This document shows positions 38,501 to 53,500 of a DNA stretch of 64,000 bases, piece after piece (position 1 is the stretch's first letter; each line of letters opens with the position of its first letter). A model generated the notes under the pieces. It made no database searches and had not been told where the DNA came from. It was given only the letters and a program-made list of their open reading frames with translations. The position numbers and the translations under genes are program-made. The DNA comes from Rhabdornis inornatus (lineage: Eukaryota > Chordata > Aves > Passeriformes > Rhabdornithidae). The stretch is from the NCBI GenBank assembly GCA_013397075.1, contig VWZS01000850.1:930001-994000 (forward strand), given 5' to 3'.

Positions 38501-41500
38501 AGTTTCAAAAACCTGAGTCAGATCCCACATGTAGTTTAAAAAAGATTAAAATACTAATGGCTTTACTTTAGCTCCCTTGTACTACATGAGACTTCAAAGC
38601 GTGCAACAACATGTTGAAGCTCACCTTTTCAAAGGTGAAGGCTAGAAACTAATATATTAAGGAAACATCCCCCCCCTGCAAAACCTCCAATCTCCAAAAT
38701 GGTATATGTGCATAATCATCTGACTTCAGAAGATGAGGAATAAAATAAAACACCAAATAGGGTGCCACTGACACTGAAGGAGTGAGATTGATGTCATTGT
38801 GACTCACTGACTGTGGAGAAGAGACCTGCTTTTGTATCTTCAGCCTCTGATTCAAAAGCTCCAATTATTCACACAAGGGCAACTTCGGAGGCCACCACAC
38901 CTGTCTGCTCCAATCCTCTGCCATCCCTCCAAATGAAAGAAGAACAAGTGATGTCTTTGCCTGTGAACAGCTGCAGTTAGCATCTCCCCACCACAAGCAC
39001 ACTGAAGCTGTGGCAGCGTGCAGCATATTTGAGTAGGCTGGCTGTGAATTGTGATGGCTGAGGGCTGTGAGCTGCAGTGCCCGTGGTAACCTCTTCATCA
39101 ACCAGGGAGCCCACGGGCACAGCCTGACTTTGACGGAAATCTTCCCCAAAGTATCATGCATATAGCTCTCTCTGGCATTGAGTGTTTTGGAGGGGAAGTA
39201 ATGCAGGAATAAAAATAATCTGCAGTAGCTTGGTGTTTTCCTTCTCAAATATATATTAGTTCAGGTGGTAGTGAAGACTTTTATGGTTTTATTTTCAGGC
39301 AAAGACAACTTTCATCTTTGAAAGAAATTCAAGGGATCATTTTTGTTTCTTGATGGCTGTTTCCAACTGCTGTAGACTCAGCTGCTTTAACAGTGAGTCA
39401 ATCTCAGAGAGGAAAAGCAATTTAAAGCTATGGAGTAAAAACAGAAAGTTTTTGTGCACGTGAAAGCCAATTATTTTAACAGAAGAGCTCCAGTGTAACA
39501 TGAAAAACATGACCCACATGACAATCCACTGGAGGAAGGCTCAGAGGTTGCCTGAAATCTGTTATATTTCTAGGTTTCAGAAAATTCAGAAGTAAATTCT
39601 GAATCTGAAAAAATGTTGACTTACTAATTCCTCCTTATAGAGGGACCGGAAGCTTCTCCTTCTTCAGTGGTGACTTATAATCTTAAGCATGCAGTTGGAC
39701 TTAAAGTAAATATATATATTTACTTTCTTTTCTCAAGGGAAAGATAGTGAGATGGCATAAGAGAAGGATAGCTATTAAAAGCATATTATTAACTTTCCAA
39801 GGTTACTCCCATTTTTTATTTACACTCTTTGGACAAGTGTGAAATGACACACCTTCTGACTTCCAAATAGTATAGGATGCACATTCACATCACTCTGGTT
39901 TAGAAAGGGTAGCCTGCACCATTCTGAAAAGCTTGAAACCTCACACTGACCCAAATTTTCCTCTGCTTTGCCTGTTTTCAGCTTGTGTATGCTACAGATG
40001 ATGGCTCTTTAGATGGCCAAAGACACTTGACTTCTAATGCAACATCTTTTGATATCAGTTGGTCCTTTATCAATTCTGAGATTTCCACCTTTGAGACAAG
40101 CTGCAGCAGCTTGACCCAATGACTTCACTCACCTTTCACACAGGCATGACCAAAGTTCATTCCACTGAAGCTAAAAGGATTTACACCTCCATCAAAGCAA
40201 AGTCAGAACAAACCCCAGTAACTGATTGCATTGAGATCAGTTGTGCTGTTATTGCCTTGTTTCAGGAATGGAATTACAAAACAGTGAGTAGAACATAGTA
40301 ACTGACATAACTATTTGACATTATTTTGTGCTGTATATCCTTAACAGTCCGATTTCTGTCAATTCATTGCAGCTACTCGCTACAGATGATTAATCCCATT
40401 AGTTTTTGCCATCTTTTGGCTGATGCTGAATTAAAATGATGTCCCATATATATTCTGTATACAAAAATATATTGCTCAGACTCAATTTGTTCTATATTTA
40501 TTGCAGTGCACTGTGAAACTAGTGAGTGGAGTCCATGGAGCCCTTGCATGAAGAAAGGAAAAACATGTGGTTTCAAAAGAGGAAATGAAGTAAGGGTCAG
40601 AGAGATTGTACAGCATCCGTCAGCAAGGGGAAATCTTTGCCCAGCTACAACCGAGAGCAGAAAATGTATTGTACAAAGAAAGAGATGTCAGAAGGAAGGA
40701 AAAGGTACCAAGTTATCATCATCATATGACATTGATATTGTGTTTGTTTAATAATTCACACCTGAATTCTTAGGCCTCTCTTTCAGGCTTCACCAAAGCT
40801 GCCATTGATGTGGTGGTTTTTGGGCTGGAGAGAATTGTGCCTTTGCCTGCAGTAAATAAAATCCCAACACAGCTCAAAAACTGTGCTTTGTGTGATCTAG
40901 AAAGGACAGGGTGGGCTGGAAGGGAAGGCACTTTGTCTCCCAATTCTGTTTGCTGAAAGAGTTGCCAAGATGAAAATTTGCAGTGTAGTACTCAGAACAA
41001 AAAGATCCATCATAAAATGTGTTGTGGTGGGTGTTATCTGTTGGGTATCAGGCAGCCAAGTTTCATGCTTCAGTAGAGGGATTCCTCCAAACCAATTCCT
41101 ATTTCATGCTTCCCTACAAGTAAGGTTTTAATTCTTGTAAATGCAGTGCTGTGGCGTCTCTCCCAGCCTGAACCCTTTCCACTAGCTCCGGCTGAAAAAC
41201 ACAGCCTGATCCTGCCGTCTGCATCTGGGTTGTTGAGTCCCAGCATGGGAGAAAGGTCACAGTGTTGCATGGCAGGGAAGCAAAACTCCACTTGGGTTCA
41301 CCCAAGAAGCAAGACTGCCAGCAGAACTGTCCCTCCAGGCAAGGCAGATTGCTGGACTTACTCCCCAGCATGGCAGCGAGGGAACGGCACCACTCATGTT
41401 AAGACTGGGAGATGCTTAAGAAATCCTGAAATAATAATTTACACAAATTCCACCCACTAGATACTGTTGTTTGATTATTCTCCCTCTCTTGTAGAGGGGG

Positions 41501-44500
41501 AGTTACTTGATCTGTCCTCAGTGATGTTACTCTGGTTGACACAGGAGGAACTATGGAATATTTCCTTTTCTCCATTCCTGCCATTTTCTCTGTCCCTCCC
41601 ATTTCCCCATTTCATTTATTTCTCTCTTTCCTCCCACCCTTTTGAGGGTGAGTGGAAGAGGTGGAGCAGCTGCCCCTCCATGTGAACATCTGTGAGACAG
41701 CAGTAGCTGCTGGTACCAAGTAATAACTTCTTGTTCCACTGTTAAATGACCAGGGTTGCTGCAGATGACTTATGGAAACGCTCAAGGGGCTTGATCTTGT
41801 AACCCTTTTGAAGGTTGGCTCATTCCCTGGGGATGTACCTCATGAGAATGGCAATAATGTTATTAGAGAGAGTCCAAATGAGGGCCACAAAGATGGTGAA
41901 AGGCCTTGAAGGGAAGTTGCATGAGGAGCAGCTGATGTCACTTGGTCTGTTCAGCTTGGAGAAGAGGAGACTGAGGGGAGACCCCATTGCTGCTACAACT
42001 TCCTTGTGAGAGGAAGAGAAAGGGCAGACACTGATCTCTTCTCTGTGCTGACCAGTGACAGGACCAAAGGGAATGGCCTGAAGTTGTGTCAGGAGAGGTT
42101 TAGGTTGGATATTAGGAAAAGATTCTTCACCCAGAGGGTGGTTGGGCACTGGAACAGGCTCTCCAGGGAAGTGGTCACAGCATCAAGCCTCACAGAGCTC
42201 AAGAAGCATTTGGACAATGCTCTCAGACACATGGTGTGACTTTTGGGGTGTCCTGTTCAAGGCCAGGAGTTGCCAGCTCAGCAGATTCTCTGATTCTGTG
42301 ATTCTATGGTTAGAAGGAGGATCTTAGGGACCAGATAGCTACAGGTGACTCCTCCTCACCCAAGAAATGGGTGGATCTACTGATCTATAGGGCATAGATA
42401 TCACCTCCTCCTCCTTGTGTCAGGCAGTATCCTGAAGAGGTAGAGAGGTGTACCTGTGTCAATGTCATAGTCAAGACAATATATTTACAGATTCCCTTTA
42501 GAAATCCTACAGATTTCTATGTTCAAAATGTCTGTTTGCTTCTGTTCCTACATAGTGGCACAACTTGAAACAGCCTCCCATTAGCCCGCTGTAACTGGGG
42601 AAAGAGTCCATTTTTTTTCCCTACCAAAACCTGATCTTGACAGAGATGAAAATATAGGACTGAACTGTAATTTTCGACTGTGAAACTGGGGTTTTTTTGA
42701 GGCGATGATATTGTGTGTTTGCTTATAGCAATTTGGCAAACATTTCAGATTGGACAAGGCATTTCTCTTTGAGAAATGCCTGCTGTTCCTGTGTAATAAG
42801 AACTTTAGAAGAAACTACTCACGTATTTTGCTATCCATTCTTATTTTGTGGGATTTGAGCCAAACCATACTTGAAAAATACTGTGCACCACAAGAATTTG
42901 TTCACAATCATGAATCTTTTTCTTTCCTTTTTTCCTTCTTTCCTGCAGTATGCATAGAGGTGGCCTTTTTTTCCTTCTTTTGAGCAAGTCACAGTCTATA
43001 TATATTCTAGCCTGTTTTATGCTCAGTAGATGATTCCTTCAAAAGAGAAACCTGTATTCCCACTCTGTCTGTGCCCTTGGGATTTATATGCCTGTGTCTG
43101 AGAGCCATGTTGGTTTTTTTTTTCTGACATTCACCTTCTCAGTATTCACAGAAGTCTTTCCCATTCACATCCATCACTTCAGAGAGATGAACTTAATTTT
43201 TTTTAAGAAAGATAATTCTTAATAAAACTGATGAACATCACATATGAAACATCAGGTTAAAAGAGCTTCAAGGGATGAATTATGGTGACAAACTAGGAAG
43301 GTAAGAACTGAGCTGTAAGTTTTCCCTCTATTCCTACTGAAAGGGGGAAACAAAGCTTCCCAACTTAATCCCCAGGCAAAATATTTTCCCTACAGCTACT
43401 GTCCCTTATTACACGAACAGAAACTTCTATTCCCCTTTGAACAATAGAATAATTGCCCAAGAAAGTGAGCCAGGCTCTGTTCTTAAGGCTAGCTGTGCCC
43501 TGTAAGTGACTGCAGAAGGAGGTGACAACAAAAATACTTGAAAGGAAAGGGAAAGTCAGTAAGTTTGTATTTACTGTTGAGAAGTACTGAAAAGGGTCTT
43601 TTGTGTTGTACAACTCCTTGTGGCCGCTCAGGCATTGCTTTAGGGTTGAACTTCCATGGCATTGCCTTTTGAAGTGTTGCAGCAGACCCAGCAGTGACCA
43701 GCAGGGCTGCTAATCTTTTCTCCATGAGCACGAGGAGAGGGTCAGCTCGGTCACTCTCAGCCATTTCCATGTTGGATAGATGTCTGTGGCTGAGGGATTT
43801 AGGGCAAAGACCACATGATGACGGGGTGTGCTCGTCACAGATGCCTCAATGACTTTGCTCAAGACGTTGAGGTCAGCGACAGGATGTTACTCAGTGAAGG
43901 CACTGCTATCGCACAGCAGCAAGGACATGTCTCTGGAACAACTACGCAAAACGAGATAAAGCAGATGAAGGGGGCTTTTTTTCTTTGTTTGTTTCCATCT
44001 GCTGGTGTGTCTCATTGAAGCTGATGAGATGTCTTGCAACCTTTTTTTACCTCACTGGCTATGCGACGATGTTTTACTGTGAGAAGATGCTAATATTTTC
44101 AGAATGGATGCAAACAAATGGGAATAATGAGGATACAAATTTTAGGCTCAATTAGCCTAAAAGGTTCTTTTTACTTATTTTAGCACTAAATTAGTTGATC
44201 TCAGTGTGATCTGACATGGTAATCCCCATGTGTTTCACATACAGGCTCCTTTTTGTAGTTCAGTCCCATCCAAACCTCATTGCAATTTATTTCATCATTC
44301 TTCTCTTTTAATCCCATGATGGTGTGTTCTTTTTAGTCTGCATGACTATATGATAATAAGTTCCAGTTTTTTCTTCTTCCTTTCTTTCCCTCACACTTTT
44401 TGTTTAGTACACCCAGTGCAGTGTACTGCAACTTTTACCTTCCCACACTTAATACGTTCTTGACTCCTACCCTTCACTGACAGATAAAAATTGAGACACG

Positions 44501-47500
44501 TGTTTCCTGTAGCCATGTCCATTAATAGCAAATGGCAAATAGATGTACTGGAAAAGCAAAATTTTCAGAGCTCCTCAAACACTGCAAATTATCCATCAAT
44601 ATTATTTCTCTGCCTTAACAAATGTGCTCTGGCTTAACACAAGTCCCTTTGGACTGCTGTTAGCAAATATATGAGATTGACTTTTACTGGACGAAAGACA
44701 AATATTCTGAAATTCCAATATTCTGCATGCAAAAGTATTTGTGGGGAAAGAATTGCATGTTTTCGTGACTAATTCTGCCAAGAAGAGAATATTCACCATA
44801 TGACTTTCTGCTGAGTCCCAACTAAACCACCCTAGAGATCAGACAATTTCAAGTACTTTCAGAGAATATGTTTTGATCAGTTTGAAGAGAATTAAAGCTC
44901 TCACCAAAATTAGTATTAATTATGAACAAGTAAGACACCTTAGAAATCTAGGTATTATGCAAGCCAATAGATAGATTACATTGGTTATACAGCTGCATTA
45001 TTGTAAGCAAATAAATACATTTCAATTGTTTCTCATTCTTATACTGAATTTTTGCATGCTGGTGGTGTTTAGATGTTCACAGGACAGAAGCAATATTAAT
45101 TTAACTGTGTCCATTCTGTGCCAATACAGACCAAAGAAAGTTCCTGCTACTGAGAGGCAAAATTTCAAGCATTAGACATGACGATATGGGAGGGTGAACA
45201 TAGCATAGCATGTTTCTTTTTCACTGTGGAATGTAGCAATTGTCACCTTGTACAGTGTGAAAGCAGGATACTGATATAAGAGGAAGAGAGATAATTTTAG
45301 TCAAAATTCAAAAGACTACAACCCCCTGGGGGTGAGGCAGCTTGTCAGTTAAAGCTCTAATGAGACTTTTAAGCTCTAACGAGAATAGAGATATTATGCT
45401 GTGATTTTTTTTAAGTTTACAGCAGGAATAAGAGAGAGAGAAATGCCTTTGGGGTGAGGAGCTGAATTCTAGATGCAGACTGGAGAACAGAAGGGAACTA
45501 AGGAAACAGGATTTGTTGCTAAGGAGTTTTAATGAGGAAGTGTATAAATTTTGGGTAAATAAATTAAAATAATAACTTCTATACTGTCAGCATACATGTG
45601 AATATAAAACTGCAGGTTCCATTAAATAGCCTAGAGAACTGAGACTCAGCTCATTTCTGTTGTTTCTTTCATCGCTTATATGTCCACATAATGCTTCCAA
45701 ACATATTAATCAGATCATGTCTGAAAAAGTCTTCAATTGGCTGTGCTGTGAGGAGGGACTCCAAGCAGGACAAGTGTATTTTAGGGGAACCAAAGGTCAG
45801 CCACAGTAAAACAAAAATTGGATTTGAAAAATACTCATGTCCAATACTAATTTTGCCTAGTCTTGGCAAAATCAGGTTAGAACAGTATTCTGTTGTGTTG
45901 ATAAATGTGTAGTAATGACTGTACATCTTATTCAAATGAATAGTCTGTCCCTATACACTCCATACTTCAAAGATAAAAGTCTTTTTCCAAGGCAATGGAA
46001 GCCCACACCATTTCAGCAATTCCTCAGAGTACTATTTTTAAGCAAATATTTTTCTGATTTAAAAAAAAAATAAAAATTGTACAACAATTTAGATATTTCT
46101 CGTATTGACTACTTTTACTTAATTACATTTAAGCCCTAAGCATGGCTATGTGGGAAAGTAAGATATTCCTATAACAGCCCATTCCACAAGTCACATCCTC
46201 TTGCTCATATATAGCTCAGAGGCATTTAAAACAAGAGGCTGGAGCATGTGAGCCAGAGAGACATCCCAGTACACAGTTTGCTCGTGTAACTGTGAGAGAT
46301 GGGGTGTCCTGTGTGAAGGTCACTAGTGTGGTTTTGGTTAATGACCCTACTCTGTGGCAGGTCACAGGACTTTTGAAACCTCAAAATGAACACAAAGCTA
46401 ATTACTGCATCTCTGTGTTTACATACTGCATATGCCAATGGGTCCTAACTCTGGCCTTTGTAAGCCTGAGTTACTATAATTGAGGACTCTGTCTTGTGAA
46501 GAGTTTGGTTGTTTATTTTCCGTTTGTTGCTGCCAAGAGGGCTTCTCATTTCCTTTCCTTGCAAGGGTTTTGACTCTTTAACTTTAACACATTTCCAGCC
46601 TCCAATAGTAGGGCTGCTGAGACTGGGAATCCACCAGTTGCAACACGAAGGGAAATGGCATCCTGGGGATACCCCAAGCGAGGCAGAGCACGGTCAGCAT
46701 GTGGCTGCCACTGCCACTGGCAGGCAAACCTAGGCACAGCCTAGAGAAGAGATATGGGTGAATAGGCTTCAGAGGGAAAAATAAGGCCAAAATTAGTAAA
46801 ATTATTTGTGTATCGAAAATAGCTAATAGTAGAGGAAGTACTCAGTAGAAATCAGGGGCTTAAAAGGCTGGATAAAGCTATTTTTAACCTTATATCATTT
46901 CTAAGATTTGATCATAGGCAGTTTTGAAAGTTTTACTAAGTTGCTACCTGCAAATGGAGACATTAAAATCTGAACTAATTGCCAGTAATGTTTAATTTCA
47001 CTACAAGTTAATTTGTTTGTGCTACTGTGAGCATTGAATTCTCATCAAACCTCCCAGATCTGACAGACACACATGAACCACACAAGCAGATAGTACATCC
47101 ATGCTGTGTGCCTCTGTATATATGGTACTACTGCACATGAATGCACACCCTCTGTACACGTGCACCATGGCAAGGTTGTGATCTCTGTATAATATGCATC
47201 TTGATGAACAATCAGGTGAAAATGGTTGTGCCCTCAGATATCAAAATTAGTTTAAGCCCTGAACGGTGCTGGGCTGACACTGTCTCTGTGCTGCTGGAAG
47301 ATGTTCTCCTTTCCTAGCTAGCTTCTCTCTTGCCACCCTCTGCCTCCTCCTTGTCCTGGGGAGCCTAGGAGCAGTGGAGAGGTGACTCAGATGCCCTGAG
47401 GTCCCCCAGAGCATGCTATAAAAAATGTGCCGGGCATGCTGATGATAAAAAGCATCAACCTTATATTAAAAGGAATAGTGTCAAAGCTGAGACAGAAGTA

Positions 47501-50500
47501 TGTGGTCAATTGTGCTTGTAAGGGAAGTGAATTAGAAAAAAGCTGATGGCATTCTTTTATTAAAATGTGAACAATGTGAGAGCTGTCCTCCTCAGATCAC
47601 TAAACCAAATAAGGGATAGAAATCAGCTCTTTTTCTCTTCTAATCTTCCCTTTTGGTGCCTCCTTGTGCTCCAGAATTGGCTAGCTGACTATATTTTAGA
47701 TGTCTGAGCTTTGTAGGAAAAGTCGAAGGGAATACAAGCCCCTCAATAACCCTTCTTCCTCCCCCTTCCAAAGAATCCATCAGATATTCATTCTGCACTA
47801 AATTTCCAGGACTTGCCTAAACTCTTCCCTCCTGAATAAAAACTTGGGATTAAAAGCTCCAGCTTCAGAAAGCGAAATCTGCATCTGTGTCTATTCTGTG
47901 AAAGAAAAGAAGGCAGAGGTCTGCTCCTTGCCCACAAAGTCCAAGTCCACCTTCTGGCTTGCCACCAAACCAGCTGGGGCTATTCCCTCCACAGCAGATA
48001 TGACTAGGGAAGAGGGCAGGTCAGACAGAGTCCTTAAACAAACTCCCAGTTATGTTATGCAGACATGCAGGGGTCTGCCTAGTCTCTGGTCTTCCTCCCT
48101 GGCACAAATGGGAGCTACTGTGGCACAACTTATTCATGGCACCTTCACCTTCAGCGACTTCCCATTGTTTCAGGGAGAGGCTCACAGGAAACTGTGACTA
48201 CTCTCCCCTCTCAGTGCCATGGGGCAGAGACCACGTGCAAAAGAGCAGCGTGTCTTCTCTCGAACGCCTCATCCCTTCCTTCCTCTGCCAGAACATCCTC
48301 TCATACCTGTCTTTCTCCCCACACTGGTCATCTATCTCAACTCACAGGTAATGCTTCTAAAGTCCTTCCCCTAACTCCTAGTGATGTAAGGAGCACTTTG
48401 TGAGGAAGGGTCCCATTTGTCACTGCTGGAGAGGAAATGAGGCTCTTCCAGGATGTGTGCCACAGTGGCATATTGTGACAACTTCTTTCTGTTAATGCTT
48501 CAGCAGACCCCCACATCAAGCTGTTTTCTCACTTTTGGACAATATTGCTACAAAGTAAATGTGAAGGGACCTGGCTGTTAGGAAGAGGCCCCATTTGGCC
48601 CTCACCACCTGGAGACCTAAATCTCACTATTTTGACCTGAGTGTCCTGGAAAGAGGAAAAAATGCAAGAAAGAAGTTTGATAGCGCATCTATCAAATTTA
48701 GTCCAAGAATGCAAAACATTTGGGGTATGTGAGCTACAGAGTAAATCTGGCTGTGGATGTTTCAAGTCTAATGGCGACACATCCAGCACTGTTTAATCAG
48801 CTAAATCCTGGGCTATGGAACACTTCCATGTATAGCAATGCTGTTATAACACTGCAGTCATGGGCAGAATGGCACTCATTCATTATTGCATTACAGCTGC
48901 CCTTATTTTAAAGGGCCTGATCCAAGACCCACTGAAATCCCATTGACTTCAGAGTGTTGTGGATCTAACCATAATGTAGGGATTTTCAGCATTCCGTTGT
49001 AACAAAGTGAAAACAAAGGAGCACTTTTTTTGGCCGATGTTTCTCCTCATCTCTGGATATTTGCCTGTTCCTCCCCACCCAGGCAGCTCTGTTTGTTTTT
49101 CCCCACCCAGGTCTCTGCATCTCCAGTCTCATTGTCTCTTCTCAGCTCACTCTCCCTGCCAGCTCTGACACCTGATGTAGCCTTTGGTCTGCTTTGGCTG
49201 CTGCCTCCCAGATCTCTTTCACCTTCATAAATTTGGAAAGGGTATGAAGCTAAGTAATGAAGTCAAGCACTTGCTGCCATAACCTTGTGTTACAAAGGTC
49301 CAGGGAAGCTTCAGAACATTCCCAATGAGATGACAACATCCAATGTTATTCTCAGAGATTGTAAAGATCAGGAGAGAGGTTGTGGGAACCTCTATGGAAG
49401 ATTTTTAAGGAGGTTAGACAAACAATCATCAGAGCCAGCCCAAGTATAGTAGTTTAGATTCATAGACTAGTAAGGGACTAGATAATTCTTTGATAAGCAT
49501 TTATAAAATGGCTACATAATTTCCACAAAATTTTTCTCGCCTATTGCCTTCTGCAAAACTCCCACAAAAAGACAACATACTGCCCATTTACAGAGCACAA
49601 ATCCAAGTATCTATGTCCACCAACATCAGTATAAGGCCTCCTGCTGTCATTTACTAAGCTCAGACTTTTATTTGGGCCTGAGTCAACGAACTGAAATCAA
49701 CTTTTCATTCTTTTAGTCCAGTTTAGTCATTTGCATTGCAGAGATATCTGTTCATGTTCCTCTTCGCATTCACCAGCTTCGAATAATTGTTACAGGAAGA
49801 GTACAGGGCTGGATTTTCTTGCTAATTTACCAGAGATATAAGGTAGCAACTCTCTGCCAATGAAAATGTGTCTATTTTAAGAGCAGATGCAGATATGGCC
49901 CATGAGGGGCATATCACTGTATGATTAGGCCTGGAAAAAAAAATAAGGACAGATGCAAATAAATATTATTTTCAGTAATTTTTGTTCAAGCAATTTTGAC
50001 AAAAAAATATTGGAAGAAAAAACCCAACATTCTTCATTTAAAAATGTGGTGTCCGTGCAAGATTCAGAAAAAGCATTTTCTAAATTTTATATTTTTAGTT
50101 CCTTGAAATTCAAAATGGTAGCAAAAGAATTAACTGGTATTCCATGAGTGAAACACATACAGCTGACATTAAGGTCAGAATTTGACAATTAACTGCGGGG
50201 CTTTTCTATTGTTGTTTTGTTTTACAAGCAAACTGACCCAGTAATGAAATTTCTCAATTCTAACCTAATCCTCCCCAATATCTACAGCAAACAGTAGCCC
50301 CAGTGTAAAGATTTACAGCTACAGTTATGTCTCTGCTTTGTTCTTGAGCGTGTATTTACTTCTGCCCATTTGCTTTCTGAAATTCTCTCTCATTTGTCAT
50401 CTGAAGAACTCCATTTAAAAGGAAAACAGGCTTCAGACATGAAACACATCTACATTCCTGAAACATGAGATGAACAACCTTTAATTCATGCAACCTTTCA

Positions 50501-53500
50501 TTTACAGTAATGTTTAATGGATGGGCTAGTTTCATTATGGACAATGCCTCTCCCTGTCGTTAGCCTGCAGAAAGGTCTAAAATTCTTAAACATTTAAAGG
50601 AGCTCCATTTCAGGCTCTGTACTCCCTCCTCCCCTCCCTCCCCCACTCCCCATCACCCCCTGTGACTGCCCTTTTTCTAAGTGCATAATCTAAATGCTGT
50701 ACTCTGCAAATTGCACTTATTGCTGGCTTCAAGCTTCGAAGAACCCTTCTGAACACTTTTTATACAAACTCTAACAAGGTCAAAGTTGGAAAAATCTCAG
50801 CTGGTGGACTTGGATCCCATGAGCTAGTGACCATTTATAATTAATATTAATGAATGGCAGATGACAGATGTTTATTGCCTAAGCAGAAATGTGCATTGCT
50901 AAACCAGAAGGATTTAGTTTAAATCCAGAGGAACTGACTTTATTTCTTATACGGATATGGGGTGGTGGTGGGGAATGCCAGTTGGTGATCCAGCCCCTAC
51001 TACCTTTAAGCTTGAGCATGGAAACAATAATTCTGTAAAAAGGATCTTGAGCTCTCTAGCTGAAGGATGACATTTGGTCCTTTAAAAGATTAATTTAATT
51101 AAGGAGGACTCTCTGCGCACTTCGGCAGCTCTGATTTGCAGCAGTCATGGGTTTTATCCATCAAAATTAAGGAACTCTTATTTCTGTTTTACACTTGTGG
51201 AACCTGAGGAAGTCATATAAAGATGGTATTATAAAGAAAAAAAAAGTCTTTGTCACTGAGACAAAGGATTGCATTCCCAGACACAGTATATTTTCTGTTG
51301 CTGGATTTTTTTTTCCCACAGTGGTCTTAAATTAAACTAAAGCTATGATGCATAAATCTCTCAAGATTAAATGTGACACAATGGAAGATGTAACACGGAG
51401 ATGGAAGAGTCTTGTCTCTGTGAATACCTGTGAATACTTAAGGCTGATGGAATCTCTGGTTTCTATCTAAAAGAAACTCTTTCACAGCACATAAATTAAC
51501 TTCCTGGACATAGAGACATCTTGGGTAACATTTTCAAAAGTACAAGAACAATTTGAAGTAACTTCTTAGAGTTTCTGATTGAGGTTGGAGTAAGAGTCTA
51601 TTTGTTCTGAATCCTTTGGACAAACCATCCTGCTCCTTAATATCTTGCTACAGTATGTGTGCACCAACTATTTTCTGTTTTCTTGCCCCTGAGATTTCTA
51701 CACTTCTGTATTACACTGTCTGTAAACTGTTTCTGAGTATGCCATTCCAGACCCTTGCAAAATTTTATTTGGTTTAGTGGCTACAGGGTTGGTCTCAGGT
51801 CTTTTAAAAGAGTGCCAAAGGAGTTGCTAACAAAAGCAGGTGGTGCTCAAATCTGTAGAAATAGTGAGCAGTTTCTGCTTTTGGCTAAAGCAGTTGTTCT
51901 TGGAGCAGGCAAGAAAATGATTAGTTACTCAGTTTGAAAGAGAAGCATGAACATATTTGGTGACTATTGTACAGTGGGCTTCTTCACCTGGAGGCAGGAG
52001 GCAGCTGGAGAGAGAGGCTGCTGATCCCCACAGTGTCAATTTTTCCCAGAGAGGCTAGAGAGGATCCTGACTTGTTACAATACATAGTTGTACTGAAAAT
52101 ATCACTCGCTGAACTTTTTGCATCAGATTCCTCAGAACCTTTCTTGCATTCCAACAGTTCAGCTCCTGTAACCAGCCCTGCTGTATGGGCTGCACACATA
52201 CCACAGGAACACCTAGGGGTGTTACTATTTACCAGCACCACTGTAATACTCTTAAGGCACCAGCCAAGTAGAAAAATAAAACAAGCAAGTTGTGCTGAAT
52301 GGCCACTGTGCACTGCTGGCAGGATCTGTGTGAGACAGGACACAGGGCAGATCTCCTGGTGGAAGTTGATCAGAAGTTGCAGACCTTCCTTAGCACTTGG
52401 GGGTGTTCTGTCATGAGAGGTTGCGTTCTCATCTCAGTGGTGGCTGCATCTCCTCCAGCCTTTGGGCCACGTGGTCTTGCCTGCATCCATCTCAAGAGCA
52501 TGGCAGTCAGTTTGCGAAGTATCCCAAGTGAAGTGGGCTCCAGTGATGCACTGTCACATGGCAAAATCATTCTTCACATTCCACTTCCAGCTACTCATAA
52601 AGCTGGCTGCTCACTTCAGTGTGCAAAGCTGTGTTACTACAAAAAGCTCTAAATGCACAGTTCATCCTCAGAGGAATTTTAAAAGAATAAACTTATCACA
52701 TTCTTGGGGAAGAAAAAAAAATAAAGGAAGGCAAGAAAGCCTGGATAAAATTCACATGGACAATTTCTATCTGTGATTCATGTGAAATTGAAGACTTATG
52801 GGCAAGATTAAAATATTTGCATTCAAGTTCCTCTTGTTCATATCCACCATGACCCCTACTTAGAGATATTTTGTTAATATTTTATAGGCGTTGATTTTCC
52901 AAAGAAATTGAAAATACCAGATTACCAAAGTCATCACATTTCCCAGAAACTTGTTGATTTCAATGAAGTTCCAGTTGAAAGTAGGCAGGGTTTTGAAACA
53001 ACCTCGCCTTAGTGTTAGGTTTCTGCCTAGTATCCTTCCAGCTTGTCCATTGGGTTGGCCTCTGGCAATCCACCCGGCAGGCTGACAAAGACTCAACAGC
53101 CTGAAAACCTGAGATACCTTTGGCAACTTAGTCCAAGATTCCCAAGCTTCCTTGGGCTAAATTCTGAATCCTTTTGGCATATAAATTCCCTGAGCCTTTT
53201 TCAGAGGCAATCCAAGAACATTGGTGAATCCAATGTCCTTTTCCATAAGCTTCTCTCCACCTGGTAAACTGCCAGGTAGTCTCTCCATAGGTAAGAACAA
53301 TCCTTCAGAAATGTATAGAGATGGCTAAAGTTAAATCTCATGTCACCCTGTTAGAGAGGGAACTTTTGGAGTCTCTGATCTGTATGAAATTTAGAAGCCC
53401 AACCTGTCATTCTAATCAATGTCAAAATGTGTTTGGAAATATTGGCACTACTTAGAAAGGGGAGGATCAATGCTTTGGCCAGCAGAAATAGTACACACAC

